Assembly (NCBI GenBank): GCA_017397925.1
Contig: JAFQHO010000037.1
Location: forward strand, 124,001 to 188,000
Direction: 5' to 3'
Length of the DNA stretch: 64,000 nucleotides
Origin: Ruminococcus sp.
GTDB taxonomy: Bacteria; Bacillota; Clostridia; Oscillospirales; Ruminococcaceae
Shown here: one piece after another, positions 35,504-44,643 of the stretch
Position numbering within the stretch: position 1 is the first letter of the stretch
Layout: every line of letters starts with the position of its first letter
Notes under the pieces: model-generated
Databases searched by the model: none
Told to the model about the DNA's origin: nothing
What the model saw: the letters and a program-made list of their open reading frames with translations, nothing else
Translations under genes and position numbers: made by a program

Positions 35504-36145
35504 TCAGCCTTCAAGGGACTTGGGGCACATTACGAAGAATACCTTATTGCCTACCTGCTCGCAGACTGTTTCCTCAGCCTCTACGCAGATGTTCCATCTT
35601 GGGTCAGCGTTATCCTTGAGTGTCTGCATAAATGCTGCTGCGTCTGTGCCTTCTTCAAGGTCGAATACATAGCCTACAAATGCGATAGAGCCAATCATTG
35701 GTGCGAATGTTACGCCCTCTTTAAAGCCTGTGATTTCAGCGTTGCCGAAGCCTGTGAGCATTCCCTGCTCAACGGGCATTGTTACAGGTCCGAAAAGAAT
35801 TGCGGGATTTGTCATAAGTCCGTCTGCGATTTCCTGTGCTGTTGCTGTTTCATTTGCTGCTCTCTCTGTAAAGTCAGCAAGAAGTATTTCGCCTAATGTG
35901 CCGTCAACTGCTGCTGCACCGCCGTTGTCAGCGTCAGTGTTTTCATCTTCAACAGGGGGTTCTTCCATTATCTCTTCTTCTGTAGGCGCCTCTGTTTCAA
36001 CTTCAGCCTCTGTGGGTGCTTCTGTGGGAGCTTCTGTTACTGCCTCTGTAGGTGGTGTAGCATCATTTGCATCCTTTTCAGCTGTGCAAGCTGCCATACT
36101 CATCATCATTGCTGCCGCCATAATCATTACAAATACCTTTTTCAT
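35504..36145 (-). CDS. Lipoprotein with acidic APTE linker, unknown domain
   Basis: The 213-aa protein has a signal peptide with lipobox (MSMAAC, Cys about 19), a linker of APTEAPTEAEVETEAPTEEE type (about 35-60), and a C-terminal domain of about 130 residues with GFKEGVTFAPMIGSIAFVG and VFFVMCPKS. The domain resembles small DUF4358-type lipoprotein domains, but I am not sure. I start it at the ATG behind AAGGAG; the frame extends 75 codons further without support. It lies 19 bp after the anti-sigma-like gene, so it may be a sensor or target of that sigma factor. Confidence 0.7.
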   Translation of the reverse strand: MKKVFVMIMAAAMMMSMAACTAEKDANDATPPTEAVTEAPTEAPTEAEVETEAPTEEEIMEEPPVEDENTDADNGGAAAVDGTLGEILLADFTERAANETATAQEIADGLMTNPAILFGPVTMPVEQGMLTGFGNAEITGFKEGVTFAPMIGSIAFVGYVFDLEEGTDAAAFMQTLKDNADPRWNICVEAEETVCEQVGNKVFFVMCPKSLEG

Positions 36146-36164
36146 TTTACATTTCTCCTTAATT

Positions 36165-36743
36165 TTAATTTGTTTTATCCGCTGTCTGGCTGATATACCA
36201 TAAATTTGAAGCGGAATCGTAATAAAGTCTGAATGTCTTTTCCTTGCCGTCTGTGTCTGCTGTAAGATAGTATTGTGCATTTTCTGTCGGGATATCCACT
36301 GTCCAGCGGATAAGCACATTTCCCTTTGCCTTGCATTCTTCACCACTGCCGATGATTTCGCTGCTGTCAATGCTTGTCAGCTCCATATTTCCATCAGATA
36401 CCGCAAGAGTAGTATCTGTCGGAAACTCAGCAGAAATTACTGCAGTATATTTCTGCACTGTTCTCGCTGACGCGGTCATTACTCCGCTGTTTTCATCGCT
36501 CAGCAGAATTTCATCCTCTGCAATGGTTGTCCCGTTTACAGAAAATACAGGATTTTTCTGCGGCGTTCTGCCAAAAAACGGAATTGCAGCTAAAATCAGC
36601 AGACAGGCTGCGGCACTGCTTATGCCCATTATTATCCGCCTGCTGTTACGGGGCTTTTTCTGCTCCATTGCAAGGACGCGTTCCCTCAGTTCTTCGGGGG
36701 CGGTGATACTGCGAAAGGCATCTGTCTGCTTTTGGTCAAACAT
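36165..36743 (-). CDS. Putative membrane anti-sigma factor
   Basis: The 192-aa protein has a short cytoplasmic N-terminus (ITAPEELRERVL, like anti-sigma helices), one membrane segment (about 38-57) and an extracytoplasmic domain of about 130 residues with a charged beta-rich pattern. Its start overlaps the stop of the ECF sigma gene by 8 bp. Position and topology are the basis for the call; no zinc-binding HxxxCxxC motif is present. Confidence 0.68.
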   Translation of the reverse strand: MFDQKQTDAFRSITAPEELRERVLAMEQKKPRNSRRIIMGISSAAACLLILAAIPFFGRTPQKNPVFSVNGTTIAEDEILLSDENSGVMTASARTVQKYTAVISAEFPTDTTLAVSDGNMELTSIDSSEIIGSGEECKAKGNVLIRWTVDIPTENAQYYLTADTDGKEKTFRLYYDSASNLWYISQTADKTN

Positions 36744-37242
36744 ACTTTCCCTCCCTTTGCATTGCTTTTCTGAGTGCTTCTCTGCCGCGGTTAAGACGCA
36801 TTTTTACTGCCGCTTCGGATATATCCAGCATAACGGCAATTTCTTCTACAGAATAGCCCTCAAGGTAGTGCAGCACAACTGCGGCGCGGTTTTTCTCGGG
36901 AATTTTTGCAAGATATCCCGTTACCTCGGCGGCAATGGGTGCCTTGTCCTCAGGTTGTGCTATTACTTCTGCCATTTCATCGATGGATACGTATCTGCGT
37001 ACTTTTTTACGGCGCAGTATGTCAAGGCTTCGGTTTACTACAGATGTGGTAAACCAGGCTTTTTCGTGGTCTGTATCCTCGAATTCAAGGGGGTCATTCA
37101 GATATGCAGCGAATACGTCCTGTACCGCATCCTGAGCATCGGCACTGCATTGCAGATAGGATAATGCCAATCGAAAGAGCATATCAGCGTTGCGCTCATA
37201 CAGTGCTGTTAAATCTGCTTTTCTTTTTTTGATAATACTCAT
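36736..37242 (-). CDS. ECF sigma factor (sigma-70 family)
   Basis: The 168-aa protein has sigma region 2 (about 10-75: YERNADMLFRLALSYL, then DAQDAVQDVFAAYL and the KAWF motif) and region 4 (about 108-160: IPEKNRAAVVLHYLEGYS, EEIAVMLDISEAAVKMRLNRG). It would direct RNA polymerase to a small regulon in response to an envelope signal released by the adjacent anti-sigma protein. The start follows AGAGGGGAGAGATA; the longer frame runs through the promoter. TGTGACC-N12-CGTGCGTTATATAGA just upstream is a probable self-recognised promoter. Confidence 0.88.
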   Translation of the reverse strand: MSIIKKRKADLTALYERNADMLFRLALSYLQCSADAQDAVQDVFAAYLNDPLEFEDTDHEKAWFTTSVVNRSLDILRRKKVRRYVSIDEMAEVIAQPEDKAPIAAEVTGYLAKIPEKNRAAVVLHYLEGYSVEEIAVMLDISEAAVKMRLNRGREALRKAMQREGKYV

Positions 37243-37257
37243 TATCTCTCCCCTCTG

Positions 37258-37292
37258 TCTATATAACGCACGAGACCCCCAAAAGGTCACAT
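37258..37292 (-). promoter_or_regulatory. Probable autoregulated ECF promoter
   Basis: On the reverse strand ATGTGACC is followed 12 nt later by CGTGCGTTATATAGAC, about 20 bp ahead of the ECF sigma ATG. The CGT and GACC elements fit the general ECF pattern, though the spacing is short. Confidence 0.5.
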
Positions 37293-37481
37293 TTTTTTCG
37301 TGAATATTCTGTAAATTTTTTATGAAGGAAATATTAACAGCTGGAAATCGCCATATTTCGCTGTTTTTACGCCTTGTTCCATTTACAGTTTCACCGTGGT
37401 TATAGTTTTTCTCATTGTGATTATTTTTTTCTGTTTTAATTGTCATTATTAACAACCCCTTTCACTATAGGGCAAAAACGG

Positions 37482-37660
37482 GGCTTTTTTCAACCACAAA
37501 TGGTTGATTATTGAAAAATAATTTTTATTTTCTGCTTTTTTACTATTTTCCAACAAGTGAAACTGTTAATATTACACAGAATTTAATGTTATATATTTTT
37601 CTTGATTATGTTATATTATATTTGTTCGGGCGGATATTATCCGCCCGAACTGTATAACAG
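37482..37660 (-). repeat. Dispersed repeat element, copy B
   Basis: This is the reverse-complement partner of 18685-18870. It contains CAACCA/TGGTTG and ATTATT/AATAAT hairpins and the perfect palindrome GTTCGGGCGGAT/ATCCGCCCGAAC (about 37624-37650). It has one decamer instead of seven. The gap 37243-37743 holds this element, the ECF promoter and the palindrome at 37683. Confidence 0.85.
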
Positions 37661-37682
37661 TTAATGTATAATTCGGAATATT

Positions 37683-37707
37683 AGGCGAGCAATGCTCGCC
37701 CCTACAG
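37683..37707 (+). repeat. Short palindrome ending in CTACA
   Basis: GGCGAGC-AAT-GCTCGCC is followed by CCTACAGCTTA, next to repeat copy B. Confidence 0.5.
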
Positions 37708-37743
37708 CTTATTTTACGATATAAGAAAATACAGAGACGTATA

Positions 37744-38802
37744 TTAATTTTGATTTTTAAATAATGCAGCAGTCTGTTTTCTCATTTCTTCGCTTAATGC
37801 ATCGTCTAATGGCTTTAAATCGCCTTTTTCAAGCAATATTCTTACTCCATTTAAAATGTCGCCGTCTATAAGCTTTATTTGTTTGTTATCCCTGCCTGCG
37901 TATTTAAAGCCAAGATAGTCCATTATGGAAACAAAAAATCTGTATGCAAGAATACATTTGCCATTATCGCTTTCCTCGGCTTCAATCAGTGGTAGGCATT
38001 TATTGTAATACAGTCTCAATACCTGTGCGCTTTTGGGGTCCCAGCCTTTTTCATATATAAAGTAACCTGTTATTGTACTAATGCCAAAAACGAAAGCGTG
38101 AACAGCAAAAAATACACCGTTCAGATCACTGTAATATTCTCCTATTCTATATAATCTGCCTCTGTTCTGATATTCTGTTGTTTCAAAGAGAAAACTTTCT
38201 GTGAAGGCTTCGTAATAACCATCTATTTTGTAGTCCCTCCAGAATGTGAATTGTACTATATCTTTATTGATGTATGGTATAAAATCTTCGGAATATGGCA
38301 TATCACGGTAGTCGTACATTAATGCCGTAATAAATTCGCGGATATTGGTATGACCTTCGGCAAGCAGTTTCTCAGCGCGTTTTGTTTCTTCCTCTGTCAG
38401 TTCGCGCAGGTTGATTTTGTTTACCTTGCTTTCTAAAAAGCTTTCGGAAATACCGTAGTCATCGGTGATTTCCATTTCAGAAAATGATGTTCGGGCAGAG
38501 TAAATCATATTCAGCAACGCCTTGAATTCACTTTTTTTCTCATCGTCGAATTCGTCCCCCGAAAGTGGGAAATAAACCTTGCAGAATCCGTTGCATACTT
38601 TTTTGTCGTCAAAAGAAAGGTAAAATGTTTCGCTTTCATTATCGCCGAAATCAATAGTCATACTCGGTGCCGCTTCGTCTATATCGCATATCCAGTTTTT
38701 TGTCGCACCTTTCTTTTTTACTGATTTTTTCATTTTTTCAAACACTTCCATTGGTGTTCTTGTGCGTTTCAGCTTTAATTTGAAAAATATTGTTGTTGAC
38801 AT
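37744..38802 (-). CDS. Unknown 352-aa protein
   Basis: No family recognised. The protein is soluble, acidic and probably helical in its C-terminal half, with a beta-rich N-terminal part (MSTTIFFKLKLKRTRTP, then WICDIDEAAPSMTIDFGD). A short hydrophobic segment GVFFAVHAFVFGISTITGYF (about 228-247) may be a buried helix rather than a membrane pass. AAAAAGGAG precedes the ATG. It stands alone between repeat copy B and a divergent rhodanese gene. Confidence 0.6.
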   Translation of the reverse strand: MSTTIFFKLKLKRTRTPMEVFEKMKKSVKKKGATKNWICDIDEAAPSMTIDFGDNESETFYLSFDDKKVCNGFCKVYFPLSGDEFDDEKKSEFKALLNMIYSARTSFSEMEITDDYGISESFLESKVNKINLRELTEEETKRAEKLLAEGHTNIREFITALMYDYRDMPYSEDFIPYINKDIVQFTFWRDYKIDGYYEAFTESFLFETTEYQNRGRLYRIGEYYSDLNGVFFAVHAFVFGISTITGYFIYEKGWDPKSAQVLRLYYNKCLPLIEAEESDNGKCILAYRFFVSIMDYLGFKYAGRDNKQIKLIDGDILNGVRILLEKGDLKPLDDALSEEMRKQTAALFKNQN

Positions 38803-38894
38803 ATTCGACTCCTTTTTAAGTTTATTTTGCTAATGATATTATACCATATTTGGCGCAGTATAGCAATAGACTTTGTTTTTTTATAAAATCTGTA

Positions 38895-38923
38895 TTGACC
38901 TTACAAAAATAATCTGCTATAAT
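38895..38923 (+). promoter_or_regulatory. Sigma-A promoter of the rhodanese gene
   Basis: TTGACC (38895-38900) and TATAAT (38918-38923) are 17 bp apart. Confidence 0.8.
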
Positions 38924-38954
38924 GTAGTAAATAATAAATGAAAGCAGGTAAAAT

Positions 38955-39431
38955 ATGATGAAACGCATAATTTCAGGCATTATTTTAATGATAGGAGTTT
39001 TAAGTATGACAAGCTGTAACAAACCAACAGAAACAAGTAAAGTCACTGAGCAGACACCAGCTACGGAAAGCACAACGGAAGAAAATACAACAACTGAATC
39101 GGCAACCGAGGCTGTTGACGGCTATGTGCAGATTACTCAGGAGGAAGCAAAATCCCTTATGGACAGCGAGAAAGACTATATTATCCTTGATGTGCGTACC
39201 GTTGAGGAATTCAGCGAGGGGCATATTGAGGGGGCAATTCTCATTCCCGATTATGAAATCGGTGAAAAAGCCGAAGAAACTCTCACAGACAAAAATCAGC
39301 TGATACTTGTCTATTGCAGAAGCGGCAGAAGAAGCAAATTAGCCTCCGCTGAGCTTGCAAAAATGGGATATACTAATGTTAAGGAGTTCGGCGGTATTAT
39401 TGATTGGAGTTATGGGACGGTGACAGAATAA
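38955..39431 (+). CDS. Rhodanese-domain lipoprotein
   Basis: The 158-aa protein has a lipoprotein signal (SMTSC, Cys about 21), a Thr/Glu-rich linker (about 25-55) and one rhodanese domain with the active-site cysteine loop YCRSGRRS and the preceding ILDVRTVEEFSEGHI. Rhodaneses move sulfane sulfur; extracellular lipoprotein forms have unknown acceptors. The start could be either of two adjacent ATGs (38955 or 38958). Confidence 0.88.
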   Translation: MMKRIISGIILMIGVLSMTSCNKPTETSKVTEQTPATESTTEENTTTESATEAVDGYVQITQEEAKSLMDSEKDYIILDVRTVEEFSEGHIEGAILIPDYEIGEKAEETLTDKNQLILVYCRSGRRSKLASAELAKMGYTNVKEFGGIIDWSYGTVTE

Positions 39432-39529
39432 GCAGGAGAATAGCTATATTGTATCTAAAATGTGCAATATAGAGGATGAGTATAAATATTATGTGCGTAT
39501 AGCAAAATAATACAACGGAGGAAATAATT

Positions 39530-40447
39530 ATGGCATTACCTGATTTCAAAAAACTTGAACAGAACAAAAACGCAGTTCCCGAATGGGCGAAATATCTCAA
39601 AGAAGGGGAGTTCATAAGCTACGAAAATACATACAAAAGCAAGATATACTTTGATTTGTTCGACAAATACGTTTACCCCTGCGAGGAAACAGGGAATATC
39701 CGATACTATGTCTATAATCCAATAAAGCACGGTGCAGACGAAAATAAGAAATATCCTGTGCTTATGTGGCTTCACGGCGCAAGCAATTCTCTTATGGAGG
39801 AGGGCTGTATAATGTGCTGTGGTGCGGAGCAGTATGCCTCCCCGAAATATCAGCAGGCAATGGGGGGCGCATTTATAATTGTTCCTCTTGCCAATGAGGA
39901 GCGATTGGAGGACGGCAGAATTCTTGGCACGTGGTCAAAGGAACATTCTGCACCAATCAAAGCAATTTACGATAAAGTCTGCGAGGAATTCAAGGACAAT
40001 ATCAGCAAAAAATTTGTTATGGGTGCTTCATCGGGAGGATATTTCACATGGCAGCTTTTAGAGGATTACTGCGGATATTTTGATGGTGCAATTCCGATTT
40101 CATCATTTTATGTTCCCGTTGATGAGACACTTGACAGAATTTCAGAAAGCGGTACAAAGTTGATTATTGCCCACGGTAGACACGATGAAATGGCAGATTT
40201 TAACGAGTGCATAGCTCCCCGTATTGAAAAATTGGAACAGCTGAAAAACTGTATCTGCTTTTTCCCTGAGTGGGTGTACAACGGCGACGGCGGTGTATCT
40301 TCTGTATTCTACGGCTTTGAAATGGGACAGCATTGTATGATTAACTGGGTACAGCATAACCTTATGTTTGATAACGGTCAGCCTGCCGATGAAAGGCTGT
40401 CTGAGGGCGTTACAGGGTGGATTAAGGCTGTTTGTGAGGGGAAATAG
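39530..40447 (+). CDS. Alpha/beta-hydrolase esterase (PHB-depolymerase-like)
   Basis: The 305-aa protein has the oxyanion-side motif LMWLHGASN (about 78-86) and the nucleophile elbow GASSGGYF (Ser about 165), with candidate catalytic acid and histidine in HGRHDEMADF and GQHCMINW. There is no signal peptide, so it is probably an intracellular esterase on small or oligomeric substrates. GGAGGAAAT precedes the ATG. It ends 2 bp before the acetyltransferase gene, so the two form an operon. Confidence 0.8.
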   Translation: MALPDFKKLEQNKNAVPEWAKYLKEGEFISYENTYKSKIYFDLFDKYVYPCEETGNIRYYVYNPIKHGADENKKYPVLMWLHGASNSLMEEGCIMCCGAEQYASPKYQQAMGGAFIIVPLANEERLEDGRILGTWSKEHSAPIKAIYDKVCEEFKDNISKKFVMGASSGGYFTWQLLEDYCGYFDGAIPISSFYVPVDETLDRISESGTKLIIAHGRHDEMADFNECIAPRIEKLEQLKNCICFFPEWVYNGDGGVSSVFYGFEMGQHCMINWVQHNLMFDNGQPADERLSEGVTGWIKAVCEGK

Positions 40448-40449
40448 TT

Positions 40450-40926
40450 ATGGAATTCCGCAGATTTGGAAAAAATGAAATTGATTTACTTGTAAAAGCA
40501 AGGATTTTGTACCTCCGCGAGGATTTCAAGGATGCCACAGAGGAACAATTTTCAGAAATTGAAAAAAATCTCTACGGTTACTTTGAAAAGCATATTGAAA
40601 ATGATTTATTTGCCTTTGGTGCAGCGGAAAACGGTGAAATTATATCCGCTGCATTGCTTCTGATAATCGAAAAGCCCTGTAATCCGTCAGCTGTTACAGG
40701 AAAAACAGGTGAGGTATTCAGCGTATATACACGCCCCGAATACCGCAGACAGGGCATTGCTATGAAGGTGCTGAAAATGCTTATTGGTTTTGCAGAGGAA
40801 AATAAGCTTGACTTTGTAAATCTCAAAGCAACACAGGACGGTTATCCCTTATATAAAAAACTTGGATTTACCGAGGAACACAGCCATTATGTGCCGATGA
40901 AAATTACCTTTGATAATCAAGTTTGA
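40450..40926 (+). CDS. GNAT family N-acetyltransferase
   Basis: The 158-aa protein shows the GNAT acetyl-CoA motif A in VYTRPEYRRQGIAMKVL (RRQGIA, about 98-103) and motif B in NLKATQDGYPLYKKLGF. Substrate unknown. It starts 2 bp after the esterase stop, with a GGGG site inside that gene. Confidence 0.87.
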   Translation: MEFRRFGKNEIDLLVKARILYLREDFKDATEEQFSEIEKNLYGYFEKHIENDLFAFGAAENGEIISAALLLIIEKPCNPSAVTGKTGEVFSVYTRPEYRRQGIAMKVLKMLIGFAEENKLDFVNLKATQDGYPLYKKLGFTEEHSHYVPMKITFDNQV

Positions 40927-40928
40927 TT

Positions 40929-41009
40929 GTTAAAAATAAAAAATATATTGAAACTATGTCCTTTTTTGCTCACTTTATACGAATGTATTATATAGAGGGG
41001 AAAATATCA
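40929..41009 (+). repeat. Promoter-like repeat, copy 1
   Basis: GTTAAAAATAAAAAATATA, TATGTCCTTTTTTG and CGAATGTATTATATAGAGGGG. It is the most divergent of the three copies. Confidence 0.7.
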
Positions 41010-41031
41010 AAGACGCAGAAAAGCGAATAAA

Positions 41032-41106
41032 GTTAAAAATAAAAAATATTTATTTTTGATGTCCGTTTTTTCATTCTCGTTTGAATGTATATATAGAAGG
41101 GTAAAT
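41032..41106 (+). repeat. Promoter-like repeat, copy 2
   Basis: GTTAAAAATAAAAAATAT, TGATGTCCGTTTTTTC and TTTGAATGTATATATAGAAGGG. It lies about 25 bp after copy 1 and 175 bp before glgP. The gap 40927-41279 contains these two repeats and a sigma-A promoter. Confidence 0.75.
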
Positions 41107-41197
41107 CAGATGTGTTACATACAAGAGAAAAAACTGGGAATAATCATATATGAAACATCATTTGTTAGTTGAAAGTGTACAAATTTTATATCAACAC

Positions 41198-41226
41198 TTG
41201 ACATTTTGTGTGAAATATGGTAAAAT
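41198..41226 (+). promoter_or_regulatory. Sigma-A promoter of glgP
   Basis: TTGACA (41198-41203) and TAAAAT (41221-41226) are 17 bp apart. Confidence 0.82.
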
Positions 41227-41279
41227 TATACTACACTTTGTTTGAAGAAGTAAAAATCGCACTTAAAAGGAGAATAAAT

Positions 41280-43532
41280 ATGAATCTGAACGAATTAATG
41301 AATACATTCTGCGGCAAATCAGCAGGAGAGTGCAGCAATGAGGAAATATACGCTGCCCTTCTCAGAAAGGTCAACGACCTTGCAGCTGAAAAATCAGCCC
41401 CTATGAGTAAGAAAAAGCTTTACTACATTTCCGCTGAATTTCTTATCGGCAAGCTTCTCTCAAATAATCTTATTAATCTCGGCATATACGATGATGTAAA
41501 AACTCAGCTTGCTGAATGCGGCAAAGATATCCGCGATATTGAGGAAATTGAAAATGAGCCTTCCCTCGGAAACGGCGGTCTTGGCAGACTTGCAGCCTGT
41601 TTTCTTGATTCAATTGCAACTCTGGGACTTAACGGCGACGGTATCGGACTTAACTACCATTTCGGACTTTTCCGACAGGTATTCAAGGATAACGCACAGA
41701 CAACAATTCCCGATAAATGGCTCAGCGAAAACTGCTGGCTCAATAAAACAGATAAGATTTACCCCGTAAAATTCGGTGAGGCATTAGTTGCTGCAAGACT
41801 TTACGAAATAAATGTCACAGGCTATGACAGCGTTACAAATAAGCTTAAACTGTTCGATGTTGAGGGCGTAAACGAGGATATTATAACATCGGGTATTGAC
41901 TTTGACAAAACCGCAATAACACAAAATCTGACGCTGTTTCTCTATCCCGATGACAGCGATGAAAACGGCAGACTTCTCCGTATTTATCAGCAGTATTTTA
42001 TGGTATCGGCAGGCGCTCAGCTTATACTTGAAGAAGCTGTTGAAAGAGGAAGCAATCTCCACGACCTTTACGATTATGCTGTTATTCAGATTAACGATAC
42101 GCACCCCACTATGGTAATTCCTGAGCTTATAAGGCTCCTTATCCAACGTGGAATTGATATTGATGAGGCTATTGAAATCGTAAGCCGTACCTGTGCATAT
42201 ACAAATCACACTATTCTTGCGGAAGCCCTTGAAAAGTGGAATATATCCCAGCTTAAAAAGGTAGTACCTCAGCTTGTACCGATTATTGAAATACTCGATG
42301 ACAAGGTGAGAAGAAAATATGACGAGCCGAAGGTGCATATCATCGACAAGGACGACAGAGTTCATATGGCTCATATTGATATCCACTACAGCACCAGCGT
42401 AAACGGAGTTGCCTGGCTTCATACGGAAATTCTCAAAAATGAGGAGCTTAACAGCTTTTATGAGATTTATCCCGAAAAATTCAATAACAAGACAAACGGT
42501 ATAACATTCCGCCGCTGGCTTATGCACAGTAATCCCGAGCTTTCCGCATATATTACAGAGCTTATCGGTGACGGCTGGAAAAAGGATGCTGACGAGCTGG
42601 AAAAGCTTCTTGATTTCAGAAGTAACAGAGAAGTCCTTGAAAAGCTGCTTGCAATAAAAAATGGCAAGAAAATGCAGCTGAAAGCTTATCTTTCGGCTAA
42701 ACAGGGAATTGAAATCGACGAAAACTCCATTTATGACATACAGATAAAGCGTCTGCACGAATACAAGCGACAGCAGCTCAATGCCCTGTATGTTATTCAC
42801 AAATATCTGGAGATAAAATCGGGCAAAAAGCCAACAACTCCCATTACCGTTATTTTCGGAGCAAAGGCTGCCCCTGCATATATCATAGCACAGGATATCA
42901 TTCATCTTATCCTCTGCTTACAGGAACTTATTTCCAATGATCCTGAAGTAAAGCCATATCTCAATGTTGTTATGGTCGAAAATTACAACGTAACACTGGC
43001 TGAAAAGCTTATTCCTGCCTGCGATATTTCTGAGCAGATTTCACTTGCATCAAAAGAGGCAAGCGGTACAGGCAATATGAAGTTTATGCTTAACGGTGCT
43101 GTTACCCTCGGTACTGAGGACGGTGCAAACGTTGAAATTCATCAGCTTGTTGGGGATGAAAATATCTATATATTCGGCGATGACAGCGAAACTGTCGTTG
43201 AGCGATATAAAGAAAAAAGCTATGTTTCAAAGGATTACTATACAAAAAATAAGGCTATAAAAACTGCCGTTGATTTCATAATTGGTGAAGAAATGCTTGA
43301 ATTGGGCGATAAAGTCCGTCTGGAGCGTCTTTTCAAGGAGCTTACAGGTAAAGATTGGTTTATGACCTTCCCCGATTTTGATGACTATGTAAAGGCAAGA
43401 GAACAAGCATATTCCGACTATGAAAACCGCATTGAGTGGGCGGAAAAAATGCTTGTGAATATAGCTAAGGCAGGTTATTTCTCATCTGACAGAACAATTG
43501 CTCAGTACAATAAGGATATCTGGAAATTGTAA
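41280..43532 (+). CDS. glgP: Glycogen/starch alpha-glucan phosphorylase
   Basis: The enzyme releases glucose-1-phosphate from alpha-1,4-glucans by phosphorolysis. The 750-aa protein contains the phosphorylase signatures [16 protein letters not shown] (about 102-117), [20 protein letters not shown] and the pyridoxal-phosphate lysine in [20 protein letters not shown]. The start at 41280 follows AAAAGGAG; a longer frame overlaps the -10 box. It is monocistronic with a hairpin at 43549. Two promoter-like repeats and a sigma-A promoter lie upstream, pointing to dual control. Confidence 0.95.
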   Translation: MNLNELMNTFCGKSAGECSNEEIYAALLRKVNDLAAEKSAPMSKKKLYYISAEFLIGKLLSNNLINLGIYDDVKTQLAECGKDIRDIEEIENEPSLGNGGLGRLAACFLDSIATLGLNGDGIGLNYHFGLFRQVFKDNAQTTIPDKWLSENCWLNKTDKIYPVKFGEALVAARLYEINVTGYDSVTNKLKLFDVEGVNEDIITSGIDFDKTAITQNLTLFLYPDDSDENGRLLRIYQQYFMVSAGAQLILEEAVERGSNLHDLYDYAVIQINDTHPTMVIPELIRLLIQRGIDIDEAIEIVSRTCAYTNHTILAEALEKWNISQLKKVVPQLVPIIEILDDKVRRKYDEPKVHIIDKDDRVHMAHIDIHYSTSVNGVAWLHTEILKNEELNSFYEIYPEKFNNKTNGITFRRWLMHSNPELSAYITELIGDGWKKDADELEKLLDFRSNREVLEKLLAIKNGKKMQLKAYLSAKQGIEIDENSIYDIQIKRLHEYKRQQLNALYVIHKYLEIKSGKKPTTPITVIFGAKAAPAYIIAQDIIHLILCLQELISNDPEVKPYLNVVMVENYNVTLAEKLIPACDISEQISLASKEASGTGNMKFMLNGAVTLGTEDGANVEIHQLVGDENIYIFGDDSETVVERYKEKSYVSKDYYTKNKAIKTAVDFIIGEEMLELGDKVRLERLFKELTGKDWFMTFPDFDDYVKAREQAYSDYENRIEWAEKMLVNIAKAGYFSSDRTIAQYNKDIWKL

Positions 43533-43548
43533 TATTCAGGAACATTAA

Positions 43549-43579
43549 GGCTGTACGGTGCAAACAGCATCGTACAGCC
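43549..43579 (+). terminator. Stem-loop after glgP
   Basis: GGCTGTACGGTGC pairs with GCATCGTACAGCC over 13 bp with one G-U. No T-run follows. Confidence 0.6.
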
Positions 43580-43658
43580 AATACAAGGATGATATGTTGA
43601 ATAATTTTCCACTACGCTGCATTTTACCTGCACCATTTTGCAACTCACCTGAAATCTC

Positions 43659-43687
43659 TTGAAAGGTCATCAGCCATATGATATAAT
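43659..43687 (+). promoter_or_regulatory. Sigma-A promoter of the ABC-2/LytTR operon
   Basis: TTGAAA (43659-43664) and TATAAT (43682-43687) are 17 bp apart. Confidence 0.75.
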
Positions 43688-43729
43688 ACAATCATCACAA
43701 GGGAACCTCTTATGAAAGGATGTTTTGAG

Positions 43730-44641
43730 ATGGAAATAATGAAAATAAACAATCTCACAAAGAAATACGGCAGCCTTACTGCTGTGAATAATATCTCTTT
43801 TTCCGTGAAAAAGGGCGAATTATTGGGATTTCTCGGTGTTAACGGCGCAGGGAAATCCACAACTATAAATATGCTGTCAACTCTCATTTCTCCCGACAGC
43901 GGAACTGCTGAAATATGCGGGTTCAGACTGGAGGATCAGGATTCACAGATACGCCGCAGAATTGGCATAGTCTATCAGAATAACAGTCTTGACGGGCTTA
44001 TGACAGTCCGTGAAAATCTCTTATGCCGCGGCATTCTTCACGGTGCGGACAGGTCGCAGGCTAAAAAGCGTTTACAGGAACTCAGCAGCATATTCAGCCT
44101 TGATGAACTGCTGAAAAAGTCTTACCGCACACTCTCAGGAGGACAGAAACGCCGCTGTGAAATAGCTGCTGCCCTTATGCATACTCCTGAAATCCTTTTT
44201 CTTGACGAGCCTACTACAGGACTTGACCCTGCCACAAGAAAAGAGGTATGGGAGACAATTGACACTCTCCGTAAAAATACAGAAATGACAGTATTTCTCA
44301 CTACCCACTATATGGAAGAAGCCGCACAGGCAGGCAGGATAATAATAATCAGCAAGGGCAGTATAATTGCGGAGGGTTCGCCAAATGAGCTGAAAACACA
44401 GTATGCCGCAGATACCCTTCGCCTTTACTGCGATAAGGAAAAAATACCGCAGCTGAAAAAGGGATTACATAAAGCGACAGAAACAGATACAGGCATACAG
44501 CTGAGAATAGCCTCAACTATGGACGCTTTGCCCATTCTCACACAGGTAAAGGATATAATCAGCGGATTTGAAGTAATACAAGGCACTATGGATGATGTTT
44601 TCCTTGCTGCCGTTGGTGACGAAATGAAAGGAGATAAGTAA
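43730..44641 (+). CDS. ABC-2 type exporter, ATP-binding subunit (DrrA-like)
   Basis: The 303-aa ATPase has Walker A GVNGAGKST (about 38-46), signature LSGGQKRR (about 134-141) and Walker B EILFLDEPT (about 155-163), followed by the DrrA/CcmA-type C-terminal extension. It powers the permease encoded 2 bp downstream; the exported substrate (drug, lipid or peptide) is unknown. The start follows AAAGGATG. It is the first of four genes with LytTR/DUF3021 at the end. Confidence 0.9.
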   Translation: MEIMKINNLTKKYGSLTAVNNISFSVKKGELLGFLGVNGAGKSTTINMLSTLISPDSGTAEICGFRLEDQDSQIRRRIGIVYQNNSLDGLMTVRENLLCRGILHGADRSQAKKRLQELSSIFSLDELLKKSYRTLSGGQKRRCEIAAALMHTPEILFLDEPTTGLDPATRKEVWETIDTLRKNTEMTVFLTTHYMEEAAQAGRIIIISKGSIIAEGSPNELKTQYAADTLRLYCDKEKIPQLKKGLHKATETDTGIQLRIASTMDALPILTQVKDIISGFEVIQGTMDDVFLAAVGDEMKGDK

Positions 44642-44643
44642 TT

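Noticed and set aside
36331..37164. 277-aa forward frame over the anti-sigma and sigma genes
   Set aside because: Antisense to the ECF sigma operon, whose motifs are clear.
41784..42905. 373-aa open frame on the reverse strand inside glgP
   Set aside because: Long but fully antisense to a clear glycogen phosphorylase, with low-complexity Cys/Leu/Ile-rich composition and no start signal.
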